64,000 nucleotides of DNA from Flavobacteriales bacterium (GCA_016718655.1 JADKCV010000002.1:186001-250000), one strand, 5' to 3'. Positions 30,966 to 40,321 are shown, numbered from the stretch's first letter. The notes: generated by a model from the sequence alone, not told the origin. Program-made: numbers and translations.

Positions 30966-33900
30966 CCGGGAGGGACCGTGTTCACCTGGAGCTGGGCATT
31001 GCTGCCGTTGCACACCGGGTTCGGCGTGGCCGTGGTGGAGTTGATCACGGGGCTGGGGTCGACCACAACGCTCACCGTGCTCGGTGAACTGGTGCACCCG
31101 TTCGCCGTGGCTGTGAAGCTGTAAGTGCCCGCCCACGCAGCGATCATTGCAACGCGGGTCGCGTTCTGGTCCGTGCTGGCAAAGGAGGCGGGACCGGACC
31201 AATTAAAGGTGGTTCCGATGTCCGTTGTGCCCGTCAGGTTCAGGGTGGTGCCAGCGCATACCGGGCTGTTGCTGCTGGCGGTAGCGGTGGGCACTTGGTT
31301 CACGGTGAGCACGAAGGGCAGGCTCGATGTGGTGTTCGGACCATCCGAGCAGGTCACATCGAACACCACCTCCCACACGCCGATCGGCAAACCGCTGGTG
31401 TTCTGCGACGTGCTGGTACCCAAGTTGGTGTACGGGTCACTGCTGCCGTTGGCGCGGTATTTCCACTGGTAGGTGATGCCCAGGCCGATGGTGGCGCCGG
31501 TCACCGACAGCACATTGCTTGCGCCTGCGCAAACCGAGGCCGTGCCGCCGATGGTACCTGCTACAGGGACACCCGTGCAGGTGGGGCAGATGGTGAAGCC
31601 TGTTCTCCCAGTGACCCAGTTCGACGTGGGGCCGGTGAGTGCGAAGTTCACCAGGGTGCCGTTGTTGCCATTGCCCGAAATGTCCGGCAGGGTGGTCACG
31701 CCGGCATTGTTGCCGCTCTCCACACCTTGGTCGAACTGATAGTAGGCACGGAGACCATCCGTGCCGGGGCAGGGTTGTACCAACTGGTTCGCCGCCAGTT
31801 CAGAAGCGGACCGTGCCACGCTCCAAATGCGGGCTTCATCGATCTTACCGATGAACACCCGGGTGCCGGGTGTGACCGCATAGTCCCCAATGGTAAGCTG
31901 GTTGGTGCTGTTAGCGATGGTGAAGGTGGAAGTGGTGGAACCAACTTGGACCCCGTTGCGGTAGATGCGCAAAGTGGTCCCATCATAGGTACCCGCCACA
32001 TGCTGCCAAGTGTTCAAGGTCAGCGTGCCCGTGGCGCTCAGTACTTCAGGAACACTAGTGCCATTTCCAAGGGCGAAGCTCAGCTGACCATTATTACCGC
32101 AACGCAGCATATAGCCTTGGTTCGGCCCTTCCTTGTTGATGATGCTGCCTTGGAACGAGCTGGCCTGCCAAGCGGTGGGGAAGATCCAGGCCTCGAGCGT
32201 GATGGTCGTGCCCGTGATGCTCACGCTGGGGCTCGTGCCGCAATCCACACGGTCGTTGGTGCCGTCGAAGCTCAGTGCGTTCTGACCGAAGGTGCTGCAA
32301 TCGTAGGTGAGCCCGCTGAAGGCAAGATTGCAATCCGGGGCGCCCGTGGGGTTCACGTTCACCACCACATTCGTATTGCTCGGGAAGGGGCCGAGCTGGT
32401 AGCTGCCCACGCCCACGCCGGTCTGGCCACCCGGGTTGCCGCCGAAGTTGCTCAGTACGTCCACGCTGGTGTTTCCGTTCAAGGCGCTCACCGTCACGTT
32501 GATGAAGAACTGGTTGTTCGCGCAGTCCTGGGTGACTACGGCCGTGGCGGTGGCCTGTTCACACAAAGCACAAGCACTAAGACCTGTGCGGCCAACCACC
32601 CAGTTGCTGGAAAGGCCGCTCAGGGCCAAGTTCGCCAGGGTACCGGTGTTAGCGTTCGCGGTGAAGTCGGTCAAGCTGGTCACGGCAGCGTTGTTGCCAC
32701 CCGCCGTGCCTTGGTTGAACTGGTAGTAGGCCTGTAGACCGGGCTCGGTACCGCAGAGTACGCGTCCCAGGTTCGAGGTCAACTGGGTCGGTGTACGGGC
32801 CACGTTCCAGATCCTCGCTTCATCGATCAGGCCCGGGAAGCCACGTCCGTTGTCATTCGTCCAGTTACCGATGACCAAGGGTACCGAGGCCGAAGAGGGG
32901 ATCGAAGCGGTCTGTGCGACGGTGCCTACCTGCACACCATCCTTGAAGATACGCATGGTGGCACCGTTATATACGCCTGCCACGTGCTGCCAGGTGTTCA
33001 AGGTCAGCGTAGCTACCGGGCTGGTCACTTCAACGAAGGACGTACCCGTACCAATGGCAAAGCTCAATACACCGTTACCGCCACAGCGTAGCATGTAACC
33101 CGAGTTGCCGGTACCTTCCTTGTTGATGATACTGCCTTCAAAGGTGCCCGTCCGGAACGCGGTAGGATAGATCCAGGCCTCCAGTGTGACCTGGGTTCCG
33201 GTGATGTTCACCGAGGTCGAGTTCGGGATGTTCACCCGGTCGTTCACACCATCAAAGCTCAGGGCGTTCTGGCCGTTGGTCGCGCAGTCGAAGTTGAACG
33301 TGCCCACCGTGGTATTGCACAGCGCACTGGTGTTGCTGGTGATGAGCACCTGTACGTTGCTATTGCTCGCGAAGGGACCGATCTGGTAGGTGCCGATGCC
33401 CACGTTGTTGTCCGCGCCAGGGTTGCCAGCGAAGTCGCTGCCCACATTCACGGTGGTGGAGCCGTTCAAGGCGGTCACGGTCACATCCAGGAAGAACTGG
33501 TTGTTCCCGCAGTCCTGCACGTAGTTCACGCTGGCCACCGCTGCCCCGCACGGGTTCGTGGTGAATTCATCAGCTCCGATATCCGGAGGTGAGCTTCGGA
33601 AATCGTTGTCGATATCGAGAACGACCCCGGCCAGTGCTCCTGCATTGTTCAACGACGCGGGGGTGCCAGCGATGTGGAGGTCGGTGGTTGAAACGAAGGA
33701 GGGGTCGGCTGCCGTGGAAGCAGCATCCTGCAATGTCTGTGCTTGCCAATTAGCCAAGGTGCTTCTGACAGCGCCGTTCCAACCAACGTGGGTGTACGAC
33801 TGCGTATCGTAGTAGACGTTGTTGTTGATGAGGTTGAATGGGAAGCCTGCCGGAACGAGAACACAGACGTGAACGCTTGTGGGCTGTGCGACCTGTGTGT

Positions 33901-34105
33901 TGGAGAAAATGTTGTTCCGGATATCGGATCCGGTAGCTGCTGTGCTATGAAGCTGAAGACAGGCTGAATAGCCAGCCGTGGCAGGGTCGTTGTTTGCCTT
34001 GTTTAAGCTGATGCTGTTATGCAGGATCTTCAGGCCGGTGACAGCCACGCTGACCTTGATGCCGATAGGAATGTCAGCGACGTGGCTGCAATGGATGTTG
34101 ACCAA
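30614..34105 (-). CDS. Giant T9SS surface protein, part 2 (two LamG-like domains)
   Basis: Middle section of the giant protein. It begins with the last turns of the beta-helix region (KILHNSISLNKANND, SDIRNNIFSN) and a typical 'DIGADEFTTNPCG' end of a parallel beta-helix. Next is a short Cys-flanked beta domain (33.55-33.30 kb). A LamG/concanavalin-like domain (about 33.28-32.59 kb, ALSFDGVNDRVNIPNS, GYMLRCGGNG, WQHVAGVYNG, DEARIWNVART) comes next, followed by a second copy of the Cys-flanked domain and a second LamG-like domain (32.29-31.59 kb). Ig-like units and repeat module A complete it. The frame joins part 1 near 34.10 kb and part 3 near 30.70 kb. LamG-like domains usually bind carbohydrate or protein ligands. 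Confidence 0.85.
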   Translation of the reverse strand: MVNIHCSHVADIPIGIKVSVAVTGLKILHNSISLNKANNDPATAGYSACLQLHSTAATGSDIRNNIFSNTQVAQPTSVHVCVLVPAGFPFNLINNNVYYDTQSYTHVGWNGAVRSTLANWQAQTLQDAASTAADPSFVSTTDLHIAGTPASLNNAGALAGVVLDIDNDFRSSPPDIGADEFTTNPCGAAVASVNYVQDCGNNQFFLDVTVTALNGSTTVNVGSDFAGNPGADNNVGIGTYQIGPFASNSNVQVLITSNTSALCNTTVGTFNFDCATNGQNALSFDGVNDRVNIPNSTSVNITGTQVTLEAWIYPTAFRTGTFEGSIINKEGTGNSGYMLRCGGNGVLSFAIGTGTSFVEVTSPVATLTLNTWQHVAGVYNGATMRIFKDGVQVGTVAQTASIPSSASVPLVIGNWTNDNGRGFPGLIDEARIWNVARTPTQLTSNLGRVLCGTEPGLQAYYQFNQGTAGGNNAAVTSLTDFTANANTGTLANLALSGLSSNWVVGRTGLSACALCEQATATAVVTQDCANNQFFINVTVSALNGNTSVDVLSNFGGNPGGQTGVGVGSYQLGPFPSNTNVVVNVNPTGAPDCNLAFSGLTYDCSTFGQNALSFDGTNDRVDCGTSPSVSITGTTITLEAWIFPTAWQASSFQGSIINKEGPNQGYMLRCGNNGQLSFALGNGTSVPEVLSATGTLTLNTWQHVAGTYDGTTLRIYRNGVQVGSTTSTFTIANSTNQLTIGDYAVTPGTRVFIGKIDEARIWSVARSASELAANQLVQPCPGTDGLRAYYQFDQGVESGNNAGVTTLPDISGNGNNGTLVNFALTGPTSNWVTGRTGFTICPTCTGVPVAGTIGGTASVCAGASNVLSVTGATIGLGITYQWKYRANGSSDPYTNLGTSTSQNTSGLPIGVWEVVFDVTCSDGPNTTSSLPFVLTVNQVPTATASSNSPVCAGTTLNLTGTTDIGTTFNWSGPASFASTDQNATRVAMIAAWAGTYSFTATANGCTSSPSTVSVVVDPSPVINSTTATPNPVCNGSNAQLQVNTVPPGYLIGSGGASFIDISGTGTSVGVLGDDTEHNITIPNFSFNGVTYTAGRVGTNGALVLGATTGDVSLTNATLPSAAHSAGNVFLAPWWDDLGYPDRSVDRDPNGRQQVHLAVHQHGPQ

Positions 34106-35184
34106 TTGTCGTTATTCAGATCCCAGATGAAGTTGTTCGAGATCTCAATGTTCGAGTTATCGGTTGCACCGGTCACAAAGATGCCATAACAACCTTGTCC
34201 TCCGGTACTCGCCTGCAGGCCATCATGGATCTTGTTGTTCCGTATACGAGCCCCTGCATTGCCGTTAGCCACTTCGATGTTGGCAATGTCATTGGTAGTT
34301 CCTCCAGCATCGGCCCGAATACTCACGTCATTCCCTTCAACGATCGCAGATGCAGCGCTTGAAGCGCTTTGGGTGTTCTGGATATAGATGCCCCGGTTCA
34401 CGACGGCGTCGGCGGCGGTTGAAGAACCCACCTGGTTGTTACGGATGGTGAGATTGTCGGCCTTGTTCGCTGCCGTGCCAGAGACGTAAATGCCCCAGAA
34501 GCACCGGCGCACTTCATTGTTCTCGATGGTGAGGTTGTCCAGGTTGTCGCCGGTGCCAGTGGCAGAGGTTGTCCCGGTTCCATTAACACCTGCATAGATC
34601 CCGAAATTCACCACTGTGGAAGTGATCAGATTCCTAGAACCGATAACGATACAGTTCTTGATCGTGTTCAATGTGGCGCCATCTGCCGCCGAAGGAGAAG
34701 CGAATCGGATGGTGGCCACGCCGACGGTTGCCACTGGAGCGGCGGCGAAAGTGAGGTTGCGCGTCCCGCTCGTACCAGGATCATCACCGTCGATGGTCAC
34801 GTTATCACCTTGGATCTCGATAACCCCGCGAGATGCAGTAGGTGCCGCGGCAGAGTTGACCGTAACATTCCCCACGCAATTGATAAGGATGCCGGAGTAG
34901 CTCGACGAACCACCGCTGGGAAGCAAGGGTATGGAGACCGCAGGCTCCGTCGTGTTCGCCACCACCGTACAGGTGATCGCGCCTTGGTGCGTTCCTGCAT
35001 TGATCGCGCCAAATGCCGCGTTGAGCGTGGCATAAGTTGCCGCTGGAGTGCCCGCTGTGGCGGTCACATTCACGTTCTGTGCGTGCACGCTGCCGATCAG
35101 GATCAACGCGGCACCGAACAGCGCGCTCTTCAACCAACCCCAAGTTCGGCGTAGTGGTACTGTCGATGAGTTCAAATGATCCAT
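34030..35184 (-). CDS. Giant T9SS surface protein, part 1 (N-terminal beta-helix)
   Basis: N-terminal section with the true start (ATG 35184). A longish signal peptide (LKSALFGAALILIGSVHA) is followed by right-handed parallel beta-helix repeats over about 340 residues, e.g. GVIEIQGDNVTIDG, DNLTIENNEVRRC, DNLTIRNNQVG and SNIEISNNFIWDL. Asn-rich turns are typical of PbH1 repeats. The frame breaks at about 34.1 kb (after WDLNND); the downstream sequence continues the helix. The gene has a leader region of up to 420 bp upstream. Such N-terminal helices are common in large Bacteroidota surface proteins; no enzymatic residues are recognisable. Confidence 0.85.
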   Translation of the reverse strand: MDHLNSSTVPLRRTWGWLKSALFGAALILIGSVHAQNVNVTATAGTPAATYATLNAAFGAINAGTHQGAITCTVVANTTEPAVSIPLLPSGGSSSYSGILINCVGNVTVNSAAAPTASRGVIEIQGDNVTIDGDDPGTSGTRNLTFAAAPVATVGVATIRFASPSAADGATLNTIKNCIVIGSRNLITSTVVNFGIYAGVNGTGTTSATGTGDNLDNLTIENNEVRRCFWGIYVSGTAANKADNLTIRNNQVGSSTAADAVVNRGIYIQNTQSASSAASAIVEGNDVSIRADAGGTTNDIANIEVANGNAGARIRNNKIHDGLQASTGGQGCYGIFVTGATDNSNIEISNNFIWDLNNDNWSTSIAATSLTFLSASRSAWLSPA

Positions 35185-35606
35185 TGGTTCTGGTTTTGGT
35201 GCGTGCTGGTGGTAAGGGGTCTGGACGATGGGAGGTCAACCTATCATGTAAAGGAGACCGGACCCATTTGCATTCGTATCGGTCTCCCTGCTGAGATCGC
35301 CAGAGAACACGTCCATCCAGCCATCGGAAGAGAAGGTTGGCATTGGTGCGCGCGGCGAAGTGGATCTCATGGACGATACGAGGCGATGCAACGTTAAGCG
35401 TTGTTAATGGCCCGCCGCAAGAGAAATAAAGTTGCGAACAACAGGCAACCATCTCCCGACCTGCGCGCACCGCGTTCCGCACCGCAAAGATCCCTGCTGC
35501 GGACGGGTCGTATGTTGGTGAAAGTTGGTCGATCCCATGTTGACTGCATAAGCCCACGCATCCACCGTTTGGCGGACACAGAGCGTACCCTTTGGTTCTG
35601 GTTCCC
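35185..35606. other. Intergenic region upstream of the giant gene
   Basis: 422 bp between two minus-strand T9SS genes. No convincing gene, hairpin terminator or perfect TAnnTTTG box is seen. The motif TTGGTTCTGGTT occurs at both ends (about 35185 and 35593). It probably carries the giant gene's promoter and leader. Confidence 0.5.
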
Positions 35607-36760
35607 TTACGGCTGGATCACCAACCGCTCGGTGTACACGCGTTCACCAGCGGTGATGTTCACCAAGTACATACCTGCGGCGAGTTCACCGTTCAGGTCG
35701 ATGACCGTGTTCACGTTCCCGTCTGCCACTGCGATCATGCGAGCGCTCATGCGCTTGCCGGTCAGATCGTAGATGTCCATGCTCACCGTGTTCACCCCTT
35801 CCTCGATGGCGCTGATGCTGCAGTTCAGCACATCACCCCGGTTCGGGTTGGGGAACAAGCGGAGTTCATGTGTGAGCTGTGCATCCTGATGGACGTCGTC
35901 CATCAGGGAATTCGCATTCACGTTCATGGTTCCGATGGTGACCTGGCAGACCGGGCCCCATACCGCATCATTGGTACACCACGTGGCACCACCGTTCTTG
36001 CTGACGCGCACATCCACGTCATACGTTTTGCCATTCTGCAAGGGCAAGGTGGACCAGTTGAGTTGCGTGAGGTACGTGTTCGAAGTACGAACCACTTCGA
36101 AGCCCTCCGCTGCGATGCGGAAGCGGAACTGGTAGCGGTTGGCACCGCTCACCGGACGCGCATACAGGTAGTTGCCCGGCCCGAACTCACGGGCGACCCC
36201 ACAGCTGAATTGGCTGCTGCCCGGTACGTCCATCAGGTTGGTGCGTGGGCAGGCTGCGAGGACGGGGTTCACCTCCAGGCGGCAGGCCGGACCATAAGCA
36301 CCGTTGACACCATTGATGCGGGCGCGCACACGTACGTTCATCAGCACGTTGGCAGGCACATGGCTCACAGCCGCCCAATTGTTCAACTTCATGTGGCAGG
36401 CACGCGCAGCACTGGCAGGGCCGAAACCGTCGCTCTGGTGGTGGCTGCGGAAACGACGGAAGCTGTAGCTGCCGTTCGGATCGAAGATCCAGAACTCGTA
36501 CCCGCTATTGGCATCCTGTGCACTGTTCGCACCGTTGGGGATCCATTCGGCGCTGACCGCTGCGTTCGGGGCCGCTACCACATACTGACCGCTGATCCAA
36601 TCCAACTTGTCGCAGCTGGTGAAGAGGAGCTTGTCGTTGCTCATGGGCAGGCAGAAGCCTTGGCCCGCGCTGATGGCGCTCACACTTCCCGTACTGAAGT
36701 TGTTGCGGTTGTCGATGATGCGTTCGTTGGTGCCTGTGGTGCGCAGGATGTATCCTCCGG
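35607..36760 (-). repeat. C-terminal module, copy 2 (neighbouring T9SS protein)
   Basis: Partner of the module at 23776-24910, in the same orientation about 11.8 kb away. Long near-identical DNA stretches could support recombination or gene conversion between the two genes. Confidence 0.8.
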
Positions 36761-37676
36761 TGGTCATGCCGTCGCCACCAGCGTCCAGGACGCGCAACGT
36801 GTAGCAACCCACTTGCAAACAACATGATCCCGTGATGACCGCGTTGCTCGCAAGTCCACCACCAGAGCATACCACCGCCTGGCCCCCAACGTCCACGATC
36901 TCCCAGGAGACCTCTTCTCCGTGCTCATCAGTGCTCAATTCGATGGTCACATCCTGATCACACGGCAAACCTGTGCCCGTGCGCAGCCCGTCCGTGAACG
37001 GGGTCAACAGATCGGCCCCCTCGATCCCGAGCACGACCCCTTGCGCATCCACGAGTTGGAGCACGATATCAGGCGCTGAGCCACGCGAAGCATCCAGTGC
37101 CTCGATCTTGTAGCATTCCGAATCGTCCAGTGACACCGGAACCTGCAAGGTGGTGTTCGCGTCCTCATACGGACCACCTTCTGCCACGACCTGACCCCCG
37201 CTGTTCTTGATCACCCACATCACCGAACCTGGTACTGAGCCGGTCGTCACGTCCATGGACAGGTTCCCGCCCTGAGCAAATTCGGGTATGCGGTCCATGG
37301 CAACATTCAAGATGTTCCCAACGGGGTCCTGATCCGGCACGGTGTTCACGGTCTTGATGCGGAACTCCACCTCGTCACCCAGTGAAACCCCACCAACGGG
37401 TGGCAGCGTGGGCTGGCGCACATCACCGGTGAGCGCTGGTACAGCGAGGATCCAATTGAAACTGCTCACCGGGAGCCCGTTCTTCCATGTCTCAACCACA
37501 CAGGTGCTCATGGTGTTGGTACCCATGTTCTGGATCTTCAATGTGGGCTCGATCATCCCCTCGCATGCGAAGTCCAATCCCTCATAGGAAAGGATGCGCG
37601 CATCGAAGGCGTTCTGTGCCGAAGCCGCGATCGCTGATGAAACGAAGAAGCACAGTGCGGTGGATCGGGTGTTCAT
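35607..37676 (-). CDS. T9SS type A surface protein, mosaic of its two neighbours
   Basis: About 689 residues from the ATG at 37676, chosen for its signal peptide (TALCFFVSSAIAASAQ); an earlier in-frame ATG adds 57 non-homologous residues. The N-terminal 130 residues resemble those of the 22.67-23.64 kb protein (ARILSYEGLDFACEG, CVVETWKNGLP). From about residue 320 to the end it is very similar to the last 380 residues of the giant protein. Shared elements include FTSCDKLDW, YEFWIF, FRRFRSH, YQFRFRIAAEGF and LFPNPNRGD, ending RLVIQP. It also carries repeated 'S.CY.LRVLDAGGDGM'-type beta units. Exported and surface-anchored by T9SS; function unknown. Confidence 0.87.
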   Translation of the reverse strand: MNTRSTALCFFVSSAIAASAQNAFDARILSYEGLDFACEGMIEPTLKIQNMGTNTMSTCVVETWKNGLPVSSFNWILAVPALTGDVRQPTLPPVGGVSLGDEVEFRIKTVNTVPDQDPVGNILNVAMDRIPEFAQGGNLSMDVTTGSVPGSVMWVIKNSGGQVVAEGGPYEDANTTLQVPVSLDDSECYKIEALDASRGSAPDIVLQLVDAQGVVLGIEGADLLTPFTDGLRTGTGLPCDQDVTIELSTDEHGEEVSWEIVDVGGQAVVCSGGGLASNAVITGSCCLQVGCYTLRVLDAGGDGMTTGGYILRTTGTNERIIDNRNNFSTGSVSAISAGQGFCLPMSNDKLLFTSCDKLDWISGQYVVAAPNAAVSAEWIPNGANSAQDANSGYEFWIFDPNGSYSFRRFRSHHQSDGFGPASAARACHMKLNNWAAVSHVPANVLMNVRVRARINGVNGAYGPACRLEVNPVLAACPRTNLMDVPGSSQFSCGVAREFGPGNYLYARPVSGANRYQFRFRIAAEGFEVVRTSNTYLTQLNWSTLPLQNGKTYDVDVRVSKNGGATWCTNDAVWGPVCQVTIGTMNVNANSLMDDVHQDAQLTHELRLFPNPNRGDVLNCSISAIEEGVNTVSMDIYDLTGKRMSARMIAVADGNVNTVIDLNGELAAGMYLVNITAGERVYTERLVIQP

Positions 37677-37744
37677 GGCTACTCGTGAGTGACGCAAGCT
37701 AACCGAGCTGGACCGGCCACGGAATAGAACAAAGGTTATACGCC

Positions 37745-40156
37745 TCAGAACCTGAACTTCACACCACCCATGAAATGAATGGGAGCCTGTGGGTAGAGGC
37801 CGATCAAGGCCTGACGACGGCCCTCGAAACTGAAGCTGTAGGCCCACCCATTGTTCTCGTACAGCTCACTGAACACGTTCCTCACCGTGAGGTTCAGGTC
37901 GATGCTACGACCTGCCTTCAGCCCGACCAGGGCCAGGTTGACCCGCACATCGTTCACGAGGAAGGGATCGAGCATCCGGTCCGTGCTGGAGGTATTGTCC
38001 AGGAACTGCTGGCCCACATACTTCGTGACCAATGCGACATCGGCATGACCGCGCTCCGGCTTGTTCCAGAAACGGAAACCCAATTCACTGCCAGCCACCA
38101 CGTTCGGAGAGAAGGCCAGGTCCCGCTCTCCCAAAGGTGTCGCCAGCTGCCCGCCGTTGTCCCAGTCATCCACATATTCGGTGAGGTCGCGGACCTTGTT
38201 CCTGCTGAAGCTGATGTTGCCGCGCCAGGTGATCCGTCGATCAAGCTGGGCCGCCCACATGAGCTCCAGACCCGCACGGTAGCTGCTGGGCACATTGGTG
38301 CGCAGGGCAGCGCCCACGTCATTGATGGCACCGGTCAGCACCAACTGGTCCTGGTACTCCATCCAATAGCCGTTCGCACCGAAGGTCATCCTTCCCGCCC
38401 TGTGGTCGTACCCGATCTCCAGGTCGGTGAGCCGCTCATTGGTGGGCCTGCTCTGCGGCGTGGTCTCCGTGAGGTCGTCGCGATTGGGTTCCCGGTTGGC
38501 TGCGGCCACGGAAGCATAGGCACGTCCGGCATCCCCGGCGCGCACGTTCAATCCGAGCTTGGGGTTGAAGAACAGGAACTCCACTTCCTGTGTGATGTTC
38601 TCCAGGTCGTTGTCGAAGCCTAGGAAGGAGTAGTTCACCTGGCGCACCTGAAGGTCTCCGAAGAGGTCGATCCGTTCGTTCAGCGGCCAGAGCAGCTTGG
38701 CAAAGACATTGGCGTCGGTCTTCACCGCATCGTTCTCATAATACCGATCCCGGATGTCGGTACTGCCCGCCCAGCGCGACCAGATGAGCTCCCCGAAATG
38801 GGCGCCCCGATAATCGCTGTAGCTGCCGCCGACCACCAGCCGATTTGCGCCCAGCGAAAGGTCGGTACTGATGTTCACGCCCGTAAGCACATTATCCAAC
38901 CATCGCCGACGGATGAGATCACTGGTCAGGAAGGTGTCGGCCCCAGCGACCAAGGGCTCAATACCATAAGTGGACAGGTCATCCTCCTCGCGGAACTGCT
39001 CGAAGTAACCTTCGCCGAGCACACGAAAACCGGTGATGTTCAGTGTTCCGCGTTCACCCAGCCGCTGCTCGAACAAGAGCTGGTAATGGGTCTGCTGATA
39101 ATTGTCCACCTCGTTCTCGTACGTGTACGGGTTGTAGGTCCGGTTGGTGTCCAGCACATCGGGAGAAACGCCTGCCCAAGCTTGGTAGGTGATCTCCTTA
39201 CCACTGAAGGTGATGAAGCGCAAGGAACGACCTTCACTCATCCACGCCCCTTGCAGGAAGTAGCTCTGCAGATCGGCGGTCGCGCGGTCCACATAACCAG
39301 CACTGCGGATGGCACCCAGCCGACCATCCAGGCTGAAGGAGCCCGATCGATCATCCCGTTCACCTGCTTTCAACAGTCCTGTTCCGAAACGAACGCCATA
39401 ACGCTGGGTGTTGAACGAGCCACCGGACAGGTCCACTTCGCCGAAGGCTTCACGACGCACGGTGGAACTGCGCATGTTGATGCTTGCCCCGAAGGCACCA
39501 GGACCATTGGTGCTGGTGCCCACACCACGTTGAACTTGTACGTCCTCCAAGCTGGTGGCCAGGTCGGGCATGTTCACCCAGAAAACGGCCTGGCTTTCCG
39601 CATCGTTGATGGGCACGCCGTTGAGTGTGACATTGATCCGCGTCGCATCCGTCCCCCTGATCCGGATCCCGGTGTACCCGATCCCGGTTCCAGCATCCGT
39701 GGAAGTGACCACCCCGGGTTGCTGATCCAGCAGGATCGGCAGGTCCACACCCGTGTTGATGCGGTCCAGCTCCTCCCGGGTGACCTTCGTTTGTGCAAAG
39801 GGCGAACGTTCCCCTGCTCGCACGGCAGTGATCTCGGCCTCCCGCATCATCAACGCCGTTGGGACCAGACGCAGCATCACACCGTTGGCACCTTCCTCCA
39901 GTGTCACCACGGTATCCAGTGGCCAATGACCCACGTACGACACACGAAGTCGCAGTGGACCGGGCCTCAGGTCGGCCAGCAGGAACTTCCCCTCCCGATC
40001 TGCCCAGGTGCCGAAGCGTTGTTCGTCGCCCACACTGATGTTGGCGCCATCCAACTTGGTACCGCCCCCGCTGGTGACCGTGCCGGATAACAGTGTCTGT
40101 GCCTGCAGCGGAATGCCCAGCAGCACGATGAACATCGACGCGATCCGAATTCTCAT
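37745..40156 (-). CDS. TonB-dependent receptor, predicted thiamin/thiamin-precursor uptake
   Basis: Outer-membrane receptor of 803 residues. It has a signal peptide (1-19), a carboxypeptidase regulatory-like domain (about 22-105), a plug (about 115-235) with GYTGIRIRGTD, RINVTLNGVPIND and LEDVQVQRGVG, and a 22-stranded barrel ending GGVKFRF. The gene is preceded by a complete TPP riboswitch and a hairpin over its Shine-Dalgarno sequence. That ties expression to thiamin pyrophosphate shortage and makes thiamin or a pyrimidine/thiazole precursor the likely cargo. Bacteroidota are known to have such TPP-regulated receptors (OMR1-type). The family identity is firm; the cargo is inferred from regulation. 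Confidence 0.92.
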   Translation of the reverse strand: MRIRIASMFIVLLGIPLQAQTLLSGTVTSGGGTKLDGANISVGDEQRFGTWADREGKFLLADLRPGPLRLRVSYVGHWPLDTVVTLEEGANGVMLRLVPTALMMREAEITAVRAGERSPFAQTKVTREELDRINTGVDLPILLDQQPGVVTSTDAGTGIGYTGIRIRGTDATRINVTLNGVPINDAESQAVFWVNMPDLATSLEDVQVQRGVGTSTNGPGAFGASINMRSSTVRREAFGEVDLSGGSFNTQRYGVRFGTGLLKAGERDDRSGSFSLDGRLGAIRSAGYVDRATADLQSYFLQGAWMSEGRSLRFITFSGKEITYQAWAGVSPDVLDTNRTYNPYTYENEVDNYQQTHYQLLFEQRLGERGTLNITGFRVLGEGYFEQFREEDDLSTYGIEPLVAGADTFLTSDLIRRRWLDNVLTGVNISTDLSLGANRLVVGGSYSDYRGAHFGELIWSRWAGSTDIRDRYYENDAVKTDANVFAKLLWPLNERIDLFGDLQVRQVNYSFLGFDNDLENITQEVEFLFFNPKLGLNVRAGDAGRAYASVAAANREPNRDDLTETTPQSRPTNERLTDLEIGYDHRAGRMTFGANGYWMEYQDQLVLTGAINDVGAALRTNVPSSYRAGLELMWAAQLDRRITWRGNISFSRNKVRDLTEYVDDWDNGGQLATPLGERDLAFSPNVVAGSELGFRFWNKPERGHADVALVTKYVGQQFLDNTSSTDRMLDPFLVNDVRVNLALVGLKAGRSIDLNLTVRNVFSELYENNGWAYSFSFEGRRQALIGLYPQAPIHFMGGVKFRF

Positions 40157-40159
40157 GTT

Positions 40160-40195
40160 CTCCTCCGTTAAGGGTGATGTCGTTGCACGGAGGAG
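40160..40195 (-). promoter_or_regulatory. Shine-Dalgarno-sequestering hairpin (riboswitch expression platform)
   Basis: On the mRNA CTCCTCCGT (40195-40187) is the perfect 9-nt complement of ACGGAGGAG (40168-40160), with an 18-nt loop. The second arm is the Shine-Dalgarno sequence, 3 nt before the receptor ATG. Forming this hairpin would block ribosome entry. A separate small stem CCCGG/CCGGG (40210-40197) lies between aptamer and hairpin and may help the switch. Confidence 0.8.
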
Positions 40196-40210
40196 CCCCG
40201 GACTACCGGG

Positions 40211-40281
40211 TTCGGTTCCCTTGGCAGCATTACCTGCCCAGGTTCTACGGGTATGATCTCAGCCCTTGGGGGCACCCCGAT
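40211..40281 (-). ncRNA. TPP riboswitch aptamer (THI element)
   Basis: On the minus strand all hallmarks of the thiamin pyrophosphate aptamer appear in order: TCGGGGTGCC (40280-40271), GGGCTGAGATCATACCC, GAACCTG, GGTAATGC and AAGGGAACCGA. The P1 stem can form from TCGG (40280-40277) and CCGA (40215-40212). It lies 55 nt upstream of the TonB receptor ATG. TPP binding should favour the downstream hairpin and switch translation off. Confidence 0.95.
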
Positions 40282-40292
40282 GCACGACGGTA

Positions 40293-40321
40293 CAAATGTA
40301 GACATCGGGACCGAGGGACAA
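40293..40321 (-). promoter_or_regulatory. Promoter of the riboswitch-controlled receptor gene
   Basis: TTG (40321-40319), 18-nt spacer and TACATTTG (40300-40293) match the Bacteroidota -33/-7 promoter consensus. The expected transcription start, about 5-8 nt further on, coincides with the first base of the TPP aptamer. Confidence 0.65.

Noticed and set aside
35592..36827. A 411-codon plus-strand frame opposite the T9SS gene, with similar ones opposite the giant gene
   Set aside because: Composition is His/Val/Arg-rich shadow coding; the minus-strand frame has a signal peptide, sorting domain and paralogues.
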